From positions 1 through 64,000 of the forward strand of contig JAYZFP010000177.1 of the NCBI GenBank assembly GCA_036336715.1: a stretch of DNA of 64,000 bases, given 5' to 3'. The translations under genes were made by a program, and so were the position numbers. Under the pieces are notes generated by a model. The model did no database searches, was not told the DNA's origin, and saw only the letters and a program-made list of their open reading frames with translations. How positions within the stretch are numbered: the stretch's first letter is position 1; the number at the start of each line of letters is the position of its first letter. Source of the stretch: JABAAE01 sp036336715 (GTDB lineage: Bacteria; Planctomycetota; Planctomycetia; Pirellulales; Pirellulaceae). This document shows positions 54,548 to 63,656 of this stretch, piece after piece.

Positions 54548-55495
54548 CTAATCCGCCGTCAAAATTGGAACCGCTATTTCCGAGAGGATCGCCTCCACCA
54601 CCTGGCCAGCCGTCACCTTTCTCAGCCGGCTTTCCGGTTTGAGGATCATACGGTGTGTCATCACCGGCGATGCCACCCGTTTCACATCATCCGGTTGCAC
54701 AAAATTCCTCCCGCGGATCGCAGCCATCGCCTGGGCCGTCCGAAAAAGGGCAATCGACGCACGCGGACTTCCTCCGAGGCTCAGGTCGTCATGGTTTCGC
54801 GTGTCGTGAACGATTTGCAGAATGTACTTTCGCACCTTGGGATCGACATAAACGGAGCGAATTTTTTTCTGGCATTGGACAATTTCTTCCGTGGAAACCA
54901 CCGGGGTAAGGTTTTCAACCGGATGTCCCGCCTGCAGCATTTCAAGCATCTGCAGTTCCTCGTCCATCGCCGGGTAACCGAGACTGAATTTCATCAGAAA
55001 ACGGTCGAGCTGTGCCTCCGGCAGCGGAAAGGTCCCCTCCTGATCTACCGGGTTCTGGGTGGCAATCACTACGAAAGGTGGATTCAGTTTGTAGGTGGTT
55101 CCGTCGACGGTAATCCTTGCTTCGGCCATCGCTTCCAGGAGGGCAGCTTGCGTCCTCGGCGTGGTCCGATTGACTTCGTCGGCCAAAACGATGTTGCCAA
55201 ACAGCGGTCCCGCCCGGAATTCGAATTCACCCGATTTCTGATTGTAGATCGAAGCTCCGGTCACATCGCTTGGCAGGAGGTCAGGCGTGCACTGAATCCG
55301 CTTGAAGTCCCCTCCGATACTGGCTGCCAGTGCCCGTGCCAGCATGGTCTTGGCAACCCCGGGGACATCCTCCAGCAGAATATGGCCTTCGCAAAACCAG
55401 GAAACCAGCGAAAGAACCAGCTGCTGGCGTTTGCCAACAATGACCTTTTCCACATTGGTAATGATTCGCTTGGCTACTTCCTGAACTTCTGACAT
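54548..55495 (-). CDS. MoxR-family AAA+ ATPase
   Basis: 315 residues. Walker A EDVPGVAKT (42-50), Walker B NIVLADEVNR (~105-114), sensor-1 in VVIATQNPVDQEGTFPLPEA, then the MoxR signature LDRFLMKFSLGYP. It should act as a chaperone-like remodeller together with the DUF58 protein encoded downstream, a pair that in other bacteria supports assembly of envelope or surface complexes. The ATG at 55495 fits the family start; the longer frame is unlikely. Confidence 0.92.
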   Translation of the reverse strand: MSEVQEVAKRIITNVEKVIVGKRQQLVLSLVSWFCEGHILLEDVPGVAKTMLARALAASIGGDFKRIQCTPDLLPSDVTGASIYNQKSGEFEFRAGPLFGNIVLADEVNRTTPRTQAALLEAMAEARITVDGTTYKLNPPFVVIATQNPVDQEGTFPLPEAQLDRFLMKFSLGYPAMDEELQMLEMLQAGHPVENLTPVVSTEEIVQCQKKIRSVYVDPKVRKYILQIVHDTRNHDDLSLGGSPRASIALFRTAQAMAAIRGRNFVQPDDVKRVASPVMTHRMILKPESRLRKVTAGQVVEAILSEIAVPILTAD

Positions 55496-56040
55496 GACTG
55501 TTGATCTGGGTCCTGCTGGCATGGCTCCCAAAATCGAATCCAACGCCAAAGAAAACCGGGCAATCGAAAAGGGCACCTAAAACGTTAATATAAACCAATT
55601 CGCAGAATGCAGGTGAAAACCGTCAACAAAAGGACCTTTCTGCCAATAGGCACTTTGCCAACTTTTAGACGTAACAGGCCAAGCAGCGATCAGATTCCCC
55701 TGGCGTCTCGGTTTTGATGATGCCTGTCGGCAGCACCTGTGAAAAGAACTCCCATGGCCCGATGCGGCCAATGGAATTCCTGAAAACCGGCACAGGGAAT
55801 GGAGCGACCCGATGAGGATCGTTTGACCACCTGCCGGCTTTCGCAGCCAATCGGCAGCAACTGCAGGTTGACCGAACTGGCGGATCCAGGGCTCGGGTGA
55901 TAGCCGGTCGGATGCGGAAGGGGATTCCCGGATTTCAGATGCAGAAGCCCTTTCCCTCGTTCATTTTGGTTGTCCGGCTGGAGAGCCGAAAAAGGCTTTG
56001 ATGGGGATGCCTCCAGGCGAAAACGCCCCCCAACAAAGTG
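55496..56040. other. Intergenic region without recognised genes
   Basis: About 545 nt between the end of the small secreted protein and the MoxR start. Only short frames are present and no family was recognised. GGCG-AAAA-CGCC near 56020 can form a small hairpin but has no T-run. Confidence 0.5.
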
Positions 56041-56466
56041 TTAAACCACCTTTTTCGGGTAGTGGGGGTTGACCACTTTCTTGGAGCCCGCCTTTTTAAA
56101 CCGTGGCTGATTGCCGCCCGTTTCAACTGGGTCGGAGACCTGACGTGCCTTCCGGTCTGCTGGCTGAAAATAGGGGTTTTTCACTGACTTGGGTGCAACG
56201 GTCTTTCTGAACTCGTTTTCCACCGGCATCACTCCCGGCGGAACCGCAAATGGGCTGATTCCATAAGCCCGGGGGACGATCCGGTCGTAATAGACGGGTG
56301 GATGCATTGCAAAGTAGGGTGGATTCGGTGCGATCACCCGGTTACCCGATTGAATTCCCCAGGAATTCAGACAACAGGAGGGGGACTGGGCTTCACAAGC
56401 GGACGAATCAAGGCCAACCGTCAGAAATACGGTAAAAATCAGGGCGAGTGCTGTTTTCGTAATCAT
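56041..56466 (-). CDS. Small secreted Pro/Tyr-rich protein of unknown function
   Basis: 141 residues with a signal peptide (MITKTALALIFTVFLTVGLD, cleavage near CEAQS). The mature part has a Cys-Cys pair (SPSCCLNSWG) and the motif PPVYYDRIVPRAYGISPFAV, then a basic Lys/Pro-rich tail (FKKAGSKKVVNPHYPKKVV). It is very likely extracellular. Small secreted proteins with the YYDRI..YGISPF pattern are, to my memory, planctomycete-specific and uncharacterised. Confidence 0.65.
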   Translation of the reverse strand: MITKTALALIFTVFLTVGLDSSACEAQSPSCCLNSWGIQSGNRVIAPNPPYFAMHPPVYYDRIVPRAYGISPFAVPPGVMPVENEFRKTVAPKSVKNPYFQPADRKARQVSDPVETGGNQPRFKKAGSKKVVNPHYPKKVV

Positions 56467-56652
56467 GGCGTCATCTCAAAATGGTTTCAGGTTCAGATCT
56501 GCCAAGATGTTCCAACCCACCCTTTGAACAGGATGCTGCCCTGGCTGGGGCCACCGGGATCAGTTCCTTACAAGGTGATCAAAGTCACTCACAAATCAAC
56601 CCGAAACTTGTAGGCCAAATCAGTTTTTGAGTCCATACCCATCGGTAGCCCC

Positions 56653-57801
56653 TTGTCGTCGCCAGTTTCCAAGCTTGATTCATTCGTTATCCGGGAGTAT
56701 CTGGCCCGTGATTTTGACCTCGTGGGAATCTGCCCGGCGGTCACCCCAAGTGGACTTTCCCGCTTTCACCAGTGGCTGGATGCCGGCTATGCGGGCGAAA
56801 TGAGTTACCTGCCGGAACGAAGGGAAGCCTACGCTCACCCCCGGAGTGTCCTGGAGGGGGTGCGGTCCATCGTGATGCTGGGTTCCAAGTATGGTGTCGC
56901 AGCGGAGCCGGGTGAAACTGAAAACGTGGGTAAAATCGCCCGCTATGCCCGGAACGGCGTCGATTATCACGATGTCATCCACGCCCGGCTGAAGATGGCA
57001 AAAAAGCACTTTGAGTCCATCGAGCCCACCGCCAAGTTCCGCGGAGTTGTGGACACGGCCCCCCTGCTGGAAAGGGAGTTCGCCCAGCTGGCAGGCATTG
57101 GCTGGCAGGGGAAAAACACAATGTTGATTTCCCCGACAGATGGCAGCTGGTTCTTTCTCTCCGCCCTTCTGACCGATCAGACACTCGAATACGACTCCCC
57201 GTTTGAGAAAAACCATTGCGGAACCTGCACCGCCTGCCTGGATGCCTGTCCCACGAATGCCTTTGTCGAGCCTTACGTCCTGGATGGGTCCCGCTGCATC
57301 AGTTATTTCACGATTGAGAGCCGTTCCCTGCCCGAACCTCCGTTTCGTGAGGGCATCGGAGACTGGCTGTTCGGTTGTGACATCTGTCAGGAAGTCTGTC
57401 CCTGGAATCGAAAGCAGGAGGCACTTTTGGATGCCCAAAAAGCATCCAACAACCCTTTGGCAGGCCCGAAAACGGGCCTCGAGAAGCAGGATTTGCATTT
57501 TCTTTTCGAAATGAACGAGGAAGATTTCCGTCAAAGATTTCGCCGATCCCCTTTTTGGAGGAGCAAAAGGCGGGGCATTTTGAGGAATGCAGCGATTGTA
57601 CTGGGCAACCTTTTATCGCCCGACTCGATTCCCGCCCTGGAAAAAGGGCTGAATGACCCGGAAACCCTCGTCAGGGCCGCTTCTGCATGGGCTCTCGGCC
57701 GCTATAGCGGGGACGTATCCGACGCTGCAATCCGCAAAAGGCTGGAAATCGAGGAGAATTCGACCGTTTTGGGTGAACTGAAGAGAGCGGCTCGCGAATA
57801 A
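56653..57801 (+). CDS. queG: Epoxyqueuosine reductase QueG
   Basis: 382 residues, starting with TTG. It reduces epoxyqueuosine in tRNA to queuosine and uses cobalamin. The N-terminal domain has FDLVGICPAVTPSGLSRFHQ and GEMSYLPERREAYAHPRSVL; the cobalamin/active-site block VVDTAPLLEREFAQLAGIGW with the catalytic-type Asp follows, then two [4Fe-4S] motifs, CGTCTACLDACPTNAF (~190-205) and CDICQEVCPWN (~250-260). A C-terminal HEAT-like region that reads tRNA (GILRNAAIVLGNL, VRAASAWALGRYSG) completes it. The TTG start lacks a strong ribosome binding site. queG is not clustered with other queuosine genes here. Confidence 0.94.
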   Translation: MSSPVSKLDSFVIREYLARDFDLVGICPAVTPSGLSRFHQWLDAGYAGEMSYLPERREAYAHPRSVLEGVRSIVMLGSKYGVAAEPGETENVGKIARYARNGVDYHDVIHARLKMAKKHFESIEPTAKFRGVVDTAPLLEREFAQLAGIGWQGKNTMLISPTDGSWFFLSALLTDQTLEYDSPFEKNHCGTCTACLDACPTNAFVEPYVLDGSRCISYFTIESRSLPEPPFREGIGDWLFGCDICQEVCPWNRKQEALLDAQKASNNPLAGPKTGLEKQDLHFLFEMNEEDFRQRFRRSPFWRSKRRGILRNAAIVLGNLLSPDSIPALEKGLNDPETLVRAASAWALGRYSGDVSDAAIRKRLEIEENSTVLGELKRAARE

Positions 57802-58040
57802 GCGACTCTCTGAAAAAAAACGGGAACTCGGTTCTCATTTCCACCGTCTCAACACGGAATACAGGAGACATCCAAGTTGAGCAGAATTTTCCGGTTTTTT
57901 GGGTGAGGGAAGCTTAAATCCCCGAGATATTGGGAAGGAACAAGCTGGACATGAATTGGAGGCTCTAACTACTATGGAGTTTTACGACCGGTTTTCAGGA
58001 ACGCTGGTCGGTAAATTTGTCAACGAAAAGGATGGTAAGA

Positions 58041-58343
58041 ATGGATTCAAGAGCGGAAATTTTTGCAGACGGAATGGGAGAAATTACGCTTTCTGGTGGA
58101 ATGGTGAGAATTGACCTGGTCAGCTTGTCACCCACCAAACAGGACGCAGAAGGGAAACCACAACTCGAGTTTCGCCAGAGAATCGTAATGCCGCCGGATG
58201 GTTTTTTACGAAGTTTCAGTGCGATGGAAGACCTTGTCAAGAAGCTGGTCGATGCGGGTGTGGTCAAAACCAAGGAAGGCGAAAACCAAACGGCTCCGGT
58301 CGGGAACGAGGTCCCGGAACCACCCAAGTCACCAAATTTTTAG
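58041..58343 (+). CDS. Small protein in the type I secretion locus, unknown function
   Basis: 100 residues, ATG with AAGGA 9 nt upstream. Composition: MDSRAEIFADGMGEITLSGG with strand segments, VRIDLVSLSP, then PQLEFRQRIVMPPDGFLRSF and a C-terminal helix (AMEDLVKKLVDAGVVKTKEG). No signal peptide. It lies 33 nt upstream of the RTX protease gene, so it is probably co-transcribed with it and could be a chaperone or accessory factor for the secreted protease; nothing in the sequence proves this. Confidence 0.6.
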   Translation: MDSRAEIFADGMGEITLSGGMVRIDLVSLSPTKQDAEGKPQLEFRQRIVMPPDGFLRSFSAMEDLVKKLVDAGVVKTKEGENQTAPVGNEVPEPPKSPNF

Positions 58344-58376
58344 TCGCAAGACAGTTGAATCAAAGAGGCGATTTCA

Positions 58377-61157
58377 ATGGCCAACTTTTTTCCACCCAGT
58401 GTTAACGGAATCGACCGAGAGGTCAGTCTGAACGGATCCGTCAGGGCAAGCCTGCTGTTTGACTATTCGGATCTTGACGAAAATCCTCTTGCAAAGGTCC
58501 GGTTGTATGACAGCAACGGATTGGACCAATCCGGTTTTTTCACTGTGGATGGTGTTCAGCAAAATGCAGGACAATGGTTTGAAGTCGCCGCGGATGAACT
58601 TGATAGCGTCCGCTACCACGCCGGTCTGATTGTTGCCAACGAAATCGTCAACATCCTCGCTTATGATGGTGGCTTCTGGAGTGAACCTACGTCGGCCCGG
58701 GTCTTTACGGTTGATCCGAACCTGCGGCCTCCCGAAGTGGAAACTTTCGACTCCACCGTGCTGGGAAACGAAAACATTCTCGCCAGGACCATGTTCGTGG
58801 CATCCGATTTTGACGGTGATCCGATCACCCGGTACCGTGTCAAGGACCAGAAATCAAATGTTAACAGCGGCTCTTTCTGGCTGAACAACGTGAAACAGCG
58901 TCAGGGGCGCTGGTTTGAACTGAGCGGCGAAGAGCTGAACAAGCTCCGTTACTACGGCGGTCGGAATCCCCAGACTGAAAAGTTTTTCGTGCAGGCTTAC
59001 GATGGCGAGCGATGGAGCCAGGTCGAGTCCAACGACGTGACGACCACACGCAACCGGTATCGCCCCATCGTTACGGCTGTTGACCGCGAATTGAAAACCC
59101 AGACAGTGGTCAATGCGGGCAACCTGTTCTCCTGGAGGGACCGTGACGGCAACACCGCGAAAAAATACAGCTTTTTCGATACCGGTGTTCTGATCGACGG
59201 CGGTTTCTTCTCGGTCAATTGCATTCGCCAGAACTCACGGGAATGGTTTACGGTCAACGCACGTGACATCGAGAATGGACGGGTCCAGTATCATTCTGCA
59301 CTCGTTCCCGATAATGAAAGACTGCGGGTCAAGGTTTCGGACGGAAAGTTCTTCAGCGCAGTCAAGACTTTCCGTGTCGACTCCGTTGCCACACCAGATA
59401 TTGACACCCCTGAAAATGTCCAGGTGATTGGGGATTCGACCGTCGTCGACATCAACGACTGGATTGCCCAGACGGATGCGGGACCTGCAGTCACACGCTG
59501 GCAGTTTTTCGATGCGACCACCGAAAAAGACTCCTTTGACAACGAACTGACGGGAAGCATTACCTTTGAAGGAGAGGCTCTCGAGGCCCAGCGAATCCGG
59601 GATTTCACCTCGGCGGAACTGGCCGACGTAAGCTTTATCAGCGGTGTCATCGACCGGGGAATCGAGCATGACGAGATTTACATCCGGGGCAACAACGGTT
59701 CGGAATGGAGCACCTGGCAACGGGTGAATGCCACGACCGTTTTCAATGCCAAGGAAGCCCTGCAGGATCCACCTCTCAAGTGGGGACCGGGCGTTTTCGG
59801 TACAGGGGTTACCCTGACTTACAGTTTTCCCGATTCATTGCCCATTTATTACACGGATCTGGATGAGGACAATGGGACCTTCCAGCCGTTCACTCCCAAG
59901 ATGCGTCAGGCGACGCGTGAAATCCTCAAGGAGGTTTACTCGGACCGATACGGCCTCAATTTTGTTGAGGTCAGCGACAACGTGGGGGGTGTCTTCCGTT
60001 TTGGCATGATCGACAACGTCGATGCAATTGCCTATGCCTACCTGCCGCCGGTCTTTGGCACCAATCCCAACAACAATTTCGGCGTCCCGGGTGACATCTG
60101 GGCTGAATTGGATTTCCTGTACGAGTCCGTGGATGAAAACGGTGACGCGATCACCATGGGCTGGTTCGATGACTGGGCATTGGAAAAGGGAAGCGATCTC
60201 TACCTGTCACTGATTCATGAGGTCGGCCATGCAATCGGTCTGGATCACCCCTTCGGCGAAACCGAACCGGGCAATCCCGTTCTGCGTCCGCAGGTCAACA
60301 CTCACGAATACACCACGATGTCCTATACCCGGTCGGTCAACATCCCCGACCCGGCGTTCCCGCTGACTGATGGTCCGGCCACCACGATGCTTTATGACGA
60401 ATACGCCATTGCTGACCTGTATGGCCGCAACACCGAGGTCAACAAGGAAGACAACGTCTACCGCTGGTCCCCCAACGAGCACGACCTCTATGCCGAGACC
60501 ATTTTCGATCCCAGTGGAGTCGACACCCTGAATTTCTCGAATTACACCCCCAGCGCCACGATCGATTTGAGGGAGGGGCACCTGAGCTCGGTTGCAGGCG
60601 AGCTGCGGAACTTCAACATCGCCTATGGCACGGTCATTGAGAATCTTGTCTCCGGTAGCGGACATGACAATATTACCGGAAATGAGGCCGATAACCGGAT
60701 TATCGGGGGTCGTGGCAATGACACCATCGCTACCAAGGGTGGTCGGGACACGGCCATCGGCAACGAGGGACACGATACCTATGTTTATTCTCTCGGTGAT
60801 GGCAAACTGACCATTGACGAGGACCGGGGCGGTGGAAAAGACGTGGTCGAGATCCATGCATTCCATGACAATTTCGATTCCTTTAAACAAGATCTGTCCT
60901 TCGCGAAGATTGATGACAGCAAGCTTCGCATCTCCCTGACCATGAATGGGGAGAAATCGGAAGGAACCATCACCATGAACAACCAGCATTGGGGTGGATC
61001 CCGTGTCGAAACGCTGCGACTGTTCGACAATAACGGTGAGCAGATTGGTCAGGATATGAGTCTTAGATCGATTTTTCTGCAGGCAACCAACAGATTGCAG
61101 CGATTCGAGCGTACAGAATTCCAAGATCAATTTGGCTTTCTCGCAATTCCCTCGTAG
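58377..61157 (+). CDS. Serralysin-like RTX zinc protease, type I secreted
   Basis: 926 residues, no N-terminal signal peptide. Four ~85-residue beta-rich repeats occupy ~1-460 (W-F-E/T-V..L/I.....RY.AG pattern with ...DG..WS...; e.g. QWFEVAADELDSVRYHAGLI and RWFELSGEELNKLRYYGGRN). A peptidase M10/metzincin domain follows with HEVGHAIGLDH (H614, E615, H618, H624) and Met-turn TTMSYT (M648), so the protease is probably active. RTX-type Gly/Asp nonapeptides come next (VSGSGHDNITGNEADNRIIG, GGRGNDTIATKGGRDTAIGN). A C-terminal region suits an uncleaved type I secretion signal. Exported by the ABC/HlyD pair downstream. A terminator lies 47 nt after the stop. Confidence 0.88.
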   Translation: MANFFPPSVNGIDREVSLNGSVRASLLFDYSDLDENPLAKVRLYDSNGLDQSGFFTVDGVQQNAGQWFEVAADELDSVRYHAGLIVANEIVNILAYDGGFWSEPTSARVFTVDPNLRPPEVETFDSTVLGNENILARTMFVASDFDGDPITRYRVKDQKSNVNSGSFWLNNVKQRQGRWFELSGEELNKLRYYGGRNPQTEKFFVQAYDGERWSQVESNDVTTTRNRYRPIVTAVDRELKTQTVVNAGNLFSWRDRDGNTAKKYSFFDTGVLIDGGFFSVNCIRQNSREWFTVNARDIENGRVQYHSALVPDNERLRVKVSDGKFFSAVKTFRVDSVATPDIDTPENVQVIGDSTVVDINDWIAQTDAGPAVTRWQFFDATTEKDSFDNELTGSITFEGEALEAQRIRDFTSAELADVSFISGVIDRGIEHDEIYIRGNNGSEWSTWQRVNATTVFNAKEALQDPPLKWGPGVFGTGVTLTYSFPDSLPIYYTDLDEDNGTFQPFTPKMRQATREILKEVYSDRYGLNFVEVSDNVGGVFRFGMIDNVDAIAYAYLPPVFGTNPNNNFGVPGDIWAELDFLYESVDENGDAITMGWFDDWALEKGSDLYLSLIHEVGHAIGLDHPFGETEPGNPVLRPQVNTHEYTTMSYTRSVNIPDPAFPLTDGPATTMLYDEYAIADLYGRNTEVNKEDNVYRWSPNEHDLYAETIFDPSGVDTLNFSNYTPSATIDLREGHLSSVAGELRNFNIAYGTVIENLVSGSGHDNITGNEADNRIIGGRGNDTIATKGGRDTAIGNEGHDTYVYSLGDGKLTIDEDRGGGKDVVEIHAFHDNFDSFKQDLSFAKIDDSKLRISLTMNGEKSEGTITMNNQHWGGSRVETLRLFDNNGEQIGQDMSLRSIFLQATNRLQRFERTEFQDQFGFLAIPS

Positions 61158-61203
61158 ACTTTCGGGTCAATCCGGATCCGAGTCCCATACTGAATCCATT
61201 CAG

Positions 61204-61231
61204 CCTCGTCCGTTTCTGGACGAGGTTTTTT
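61204..61231 (+). terminator. Intrinsic terminator after the RTX protease gene
   Basis: CCTCGTCC (61204-61211) and GGACGAGG (61218-61225) form a perfect 8-bp stem with a 6-nt loop, followed by TTTTTT (61226-61231). It sits between the protease gene and the transporter gene, so the transporter may be expressed at a lower level by readthrough or from its own promoter. Confidence 0.88.
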
Positions 61232-61292
61232 CGTATGGGAACGATTATCCGGATTGGTCGTCCAAAGTCATAAACGAGGGCCCTTGCCAGTC

Positions 61293-63656
61293 ATGTCCAG
61301 CAAAAAACAGGAATCCCGATTCGATAGCGACAGGTCCACCCCGGGAGAGATCGTCGTGGGCTCCGAGGAGATGCTGGATGCCTCCCCCCCCGCAGAGGGC
61401 GCCCCTTCAAGGGAATCCGGCGCGAATTCCGGGCAGGACTCCCAGGGGCCACTGGATCCACCCCATGGATCTTCAGGCTCTGCGGGCGAACCCCCGTCCG
61501 GTGAATCGGAAAAGAGCCCTCACACCTCCCTGGTCTGTCTCTCGCTGATCGCCCGCCATCACGGGATCGATATCAGCGCTGACCGCATCATCCACGAATA
61601 TTCGCTGGAAAACCGGGAGCCATCGCTCCGCCGCATCCTGCGAATTGCCAAGGACAATGACCTGAAAGCCAAGTCCACCCGACTGCGTTGGAAACAGCTG
61701 ATGCAAATGGGAGAGGCTTACCCGGTCATGGCCAAGCTCAACAATGACAACTATGTCATTTTTGTCGGCAACCGGGAAACCGAGGTCGATGGCAAAACCG
61801 TTGAGCAAATCGCCATTTTTGATCCGCTGGCTGACCGCCACGATTTCATCTTTGTCAACAAGGAAGACCTGCTGAAGAAATGGGATGGCGAAGCCATCCT
61901 GGTCAAAAAGCACTTTGGCCTGATGGACCAGAACCAGCCATTCAGCCTGCGATGGTTCATTCCGGAAATCTTCAAACAGTGGAAGTCTTTTGTGGATGTC
62001 GCGGTCGCCGTCGTCTTTATCCACCTGATCGCCCTGGTCACGCCACTGTTTTTCCAGATCGTGATTGATAAGGTGCTGGTCAACAGCGCCGTTCAGACGC
62101 TTACGGTCCTGACGGTGGGGATCGTCCTTGCGCTCGGCTTTGACGGGATTCTCAACTTCATGCGTGGCTACCTGCTGCTGCATGCAACGAGCAAGATCGA
62201 TGTCCGCGTATCGACGAGGACCTTTCAACACCTGCTCAGGTTGCCAATCACGTTTTTTGATCATATCACTGCCGGCGTGCTGACCAAGCACATGCAACAG
62301 ACCTCTTCCATTCGTGAGTTCTTGACCGGCAGCCTGTTCCTGACCGCGCTCGATGCCACCGCGTTACTGGTTTTCATTCCGGTCATGTACTGGTACAGTC
62401 CGACGCTGCTGATGGTCGTCCTCATCGGATCGGGATTGCTGGGACTGGTCATAGGACTGCTGATGGGCCCCTATCGTCGTCGACTGGAAGCTCTCTACCA
62501 GGCCGAGGGTGACCGACAGGCGATGCTCGTGGAATCCATCCACGGTATCCAGACCGTCAAGGCATTGGGCATGGAGCCGGTTCAGAAAAAGAAATGGGAT
62601 GACAAAACCGCCCAGAGTGTTGCCATGCACTACCGTGTCGGAAAGATCTCCACCGTGGCAACCAGTATTTCAAAATTTCTCGAAAAACTGATGACGGTCA
62701 TGGTGATCTGCGTGGGAGCCAACCTGGTTTTTGGCGGTGACCTGAGTGTCGGTGCCCTGGTGGCTTTCAACATGATCGCCGGACGGGTGACCGGTCCCCT
62801 GGTGCAACTGGTTTCCCTGGTTCATTCCTACCAGGAAACCGCTCTTTCGGTCCGTATGCTCGGAACCGTGATGAACAATCCGGCCGAAGAGGGTATCGAT
62901 CGAGGTCTCCGCCCCACCTACGACGGGAGCCTCGAATTTGAAAACGTGACATTCCATTATTCTCCCACCAGCCCACCTGCCCTGGACGACATCTCCATCA
63001 AGATCCCGGCTGGCAAAGTGGTGGGCATCGTGGGTCGCAGCGGGTCCGGAAAAACGACCCTGACCCGGTTGATGCAGGGGCTCTACAAAATGCAGTCCGG
63101 CATCATGCGGGTCGACGGACTGGACATCCGCGAACTGGATGTCGCGCACCTTCGCCGAAATATCGGTGTCGTGCTGCAGGAGAATTTCCTGTTTCGGGGA
63201 ACCGTGCGTGAGAACATCGGCATGGCCAAAACCAACGCGAGTTTCCCGGAAATCGTCTACGCGGCCAAACTGGCCGGTGCGGATGAATTCATCGAACGCA
63301 TGCCACAGAGCTATGACACGATGCTTGAGGAAAACGGCAGCAATCTTTCGGGCGGGCAAAAGCAACGCCTGGCCATCGCACGGGCCCTGCTGACCGATCC
63401 GAGAATCCTGATATTTGATGAAGCCACCAGTGCCCTCGATCCCGAAAGCGAAGCCATCGTGCAGGCCAACCTGGCCCGAATCGCCAAGGGACGCACGGTC
63501 ATTATCGTCTCACACCGTCTCTCGACCTTGACCGGTTCCGACGCCATCGTCGTTCTGGAACGCGGAAAAGTCGCCGAGATCGGTTCGCACAAGCAATTAC
63601 TCCAATCCTGTCAGGTCTACAAAGAACTATGGTATCAGCAGATGGGACAGGCGTAG
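61293..63656 (+). CDS. Type I secretion ABC transporter (HlyB/LapB-like) with inactive C39-like domain
   Basis: 787 residues. A Pro/Gly/Ser-rich N-terminal extension (~1-70) precedes a peptidase C39-like domain (~75-200): the catalytic Cys position reads HTSLVCLSLIARHHG, with Thr in place of the nucleophile, and the His block reads NNDNYVIFVG, so it is probably non-proteolytic and binds RTX substrates. About six membrane helices follow (~225-480). The nucleotide-binding domain has GRSGSGKTTL, signature LSGGQKQRLAIARALL, ILIFDEATSALD and IIVSHRLSTL. The start ATG 61293 is tentative (GAGGG 14 nt upstream); GTG 61254 is an alternative. Its 3' end overlaps the HlyD-like gene by 28 nt. Confidence 0.9.
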   Translation: MSSKKQESRFDSDRSTPGEIVVGSEEMLDASPPAEGAPSRESGANSGQDSQGPLDPPHGSSGSAGEPPSGESEKSPHTSLVCLSLIARHHGIDISADRIIHEYSLENREPSLRRILRIAKDNDLKAKSTRLRWKQLMQMGEAYPVMAKLNNDNYVIFVGNRETEVDGKTVEQIAIFDPLADRHDFIFVNKEDLLKKWDGEAILVKKHFGLMDQNQPFSLRWFIPEIFKQWKSFVDVAVAVVFIHLIALVTPLFFQIVIDKVLVNSAVQTLTVLTVGIVLALGFDGILNFMRGYLLLHATSKIDVRVSTRTFQHLLRLPITFFDHITAGVLTKHMQQTSSIREFLTGSLFLTALDATALLVFIPVMYWYSPTLLMVVLIGSGLLGLVIGLLMGPYRRRLEALYQAEGDRQAMLVESIHGIQTVKALGMEPVQKKKWDDKTAQSVAMHYRVGKISTVATSISKFLEKLMTVMVICVGANLVFGGDLSVGALVAFNMIAGRVTGPLVQLVSLVHSYQETALSVRMLGTVMNNPAEEGIDRGLRPTYDGSLEFENVTFHYSPTSPPALDDISIKIPAGKVVGIVGRSGSGKTTLTRLMQGLYKMQSGIMRVDGLDIRELDVAHLRRNIGVVLQENFLFRGTVRENIGMAKTNASFPEIVYAAKLAGADEFIERMPQSYDTMLEENGSNLSGGQKQRLAIARALLTDPRILIFDEATSALDPESEAIVQANLARIAKGRTVIIVSHRLSTLTGSDAIVVLERGKVAEIGSHKQLLQSCQVYKELWYQQMGQA

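Noticed and set aside
61254..61292. GTG start for the type I secretion ATPase
   Set aside because: Possible but without ribosome binding site advantage; ATG 61293 preferred while noting uncertainty.
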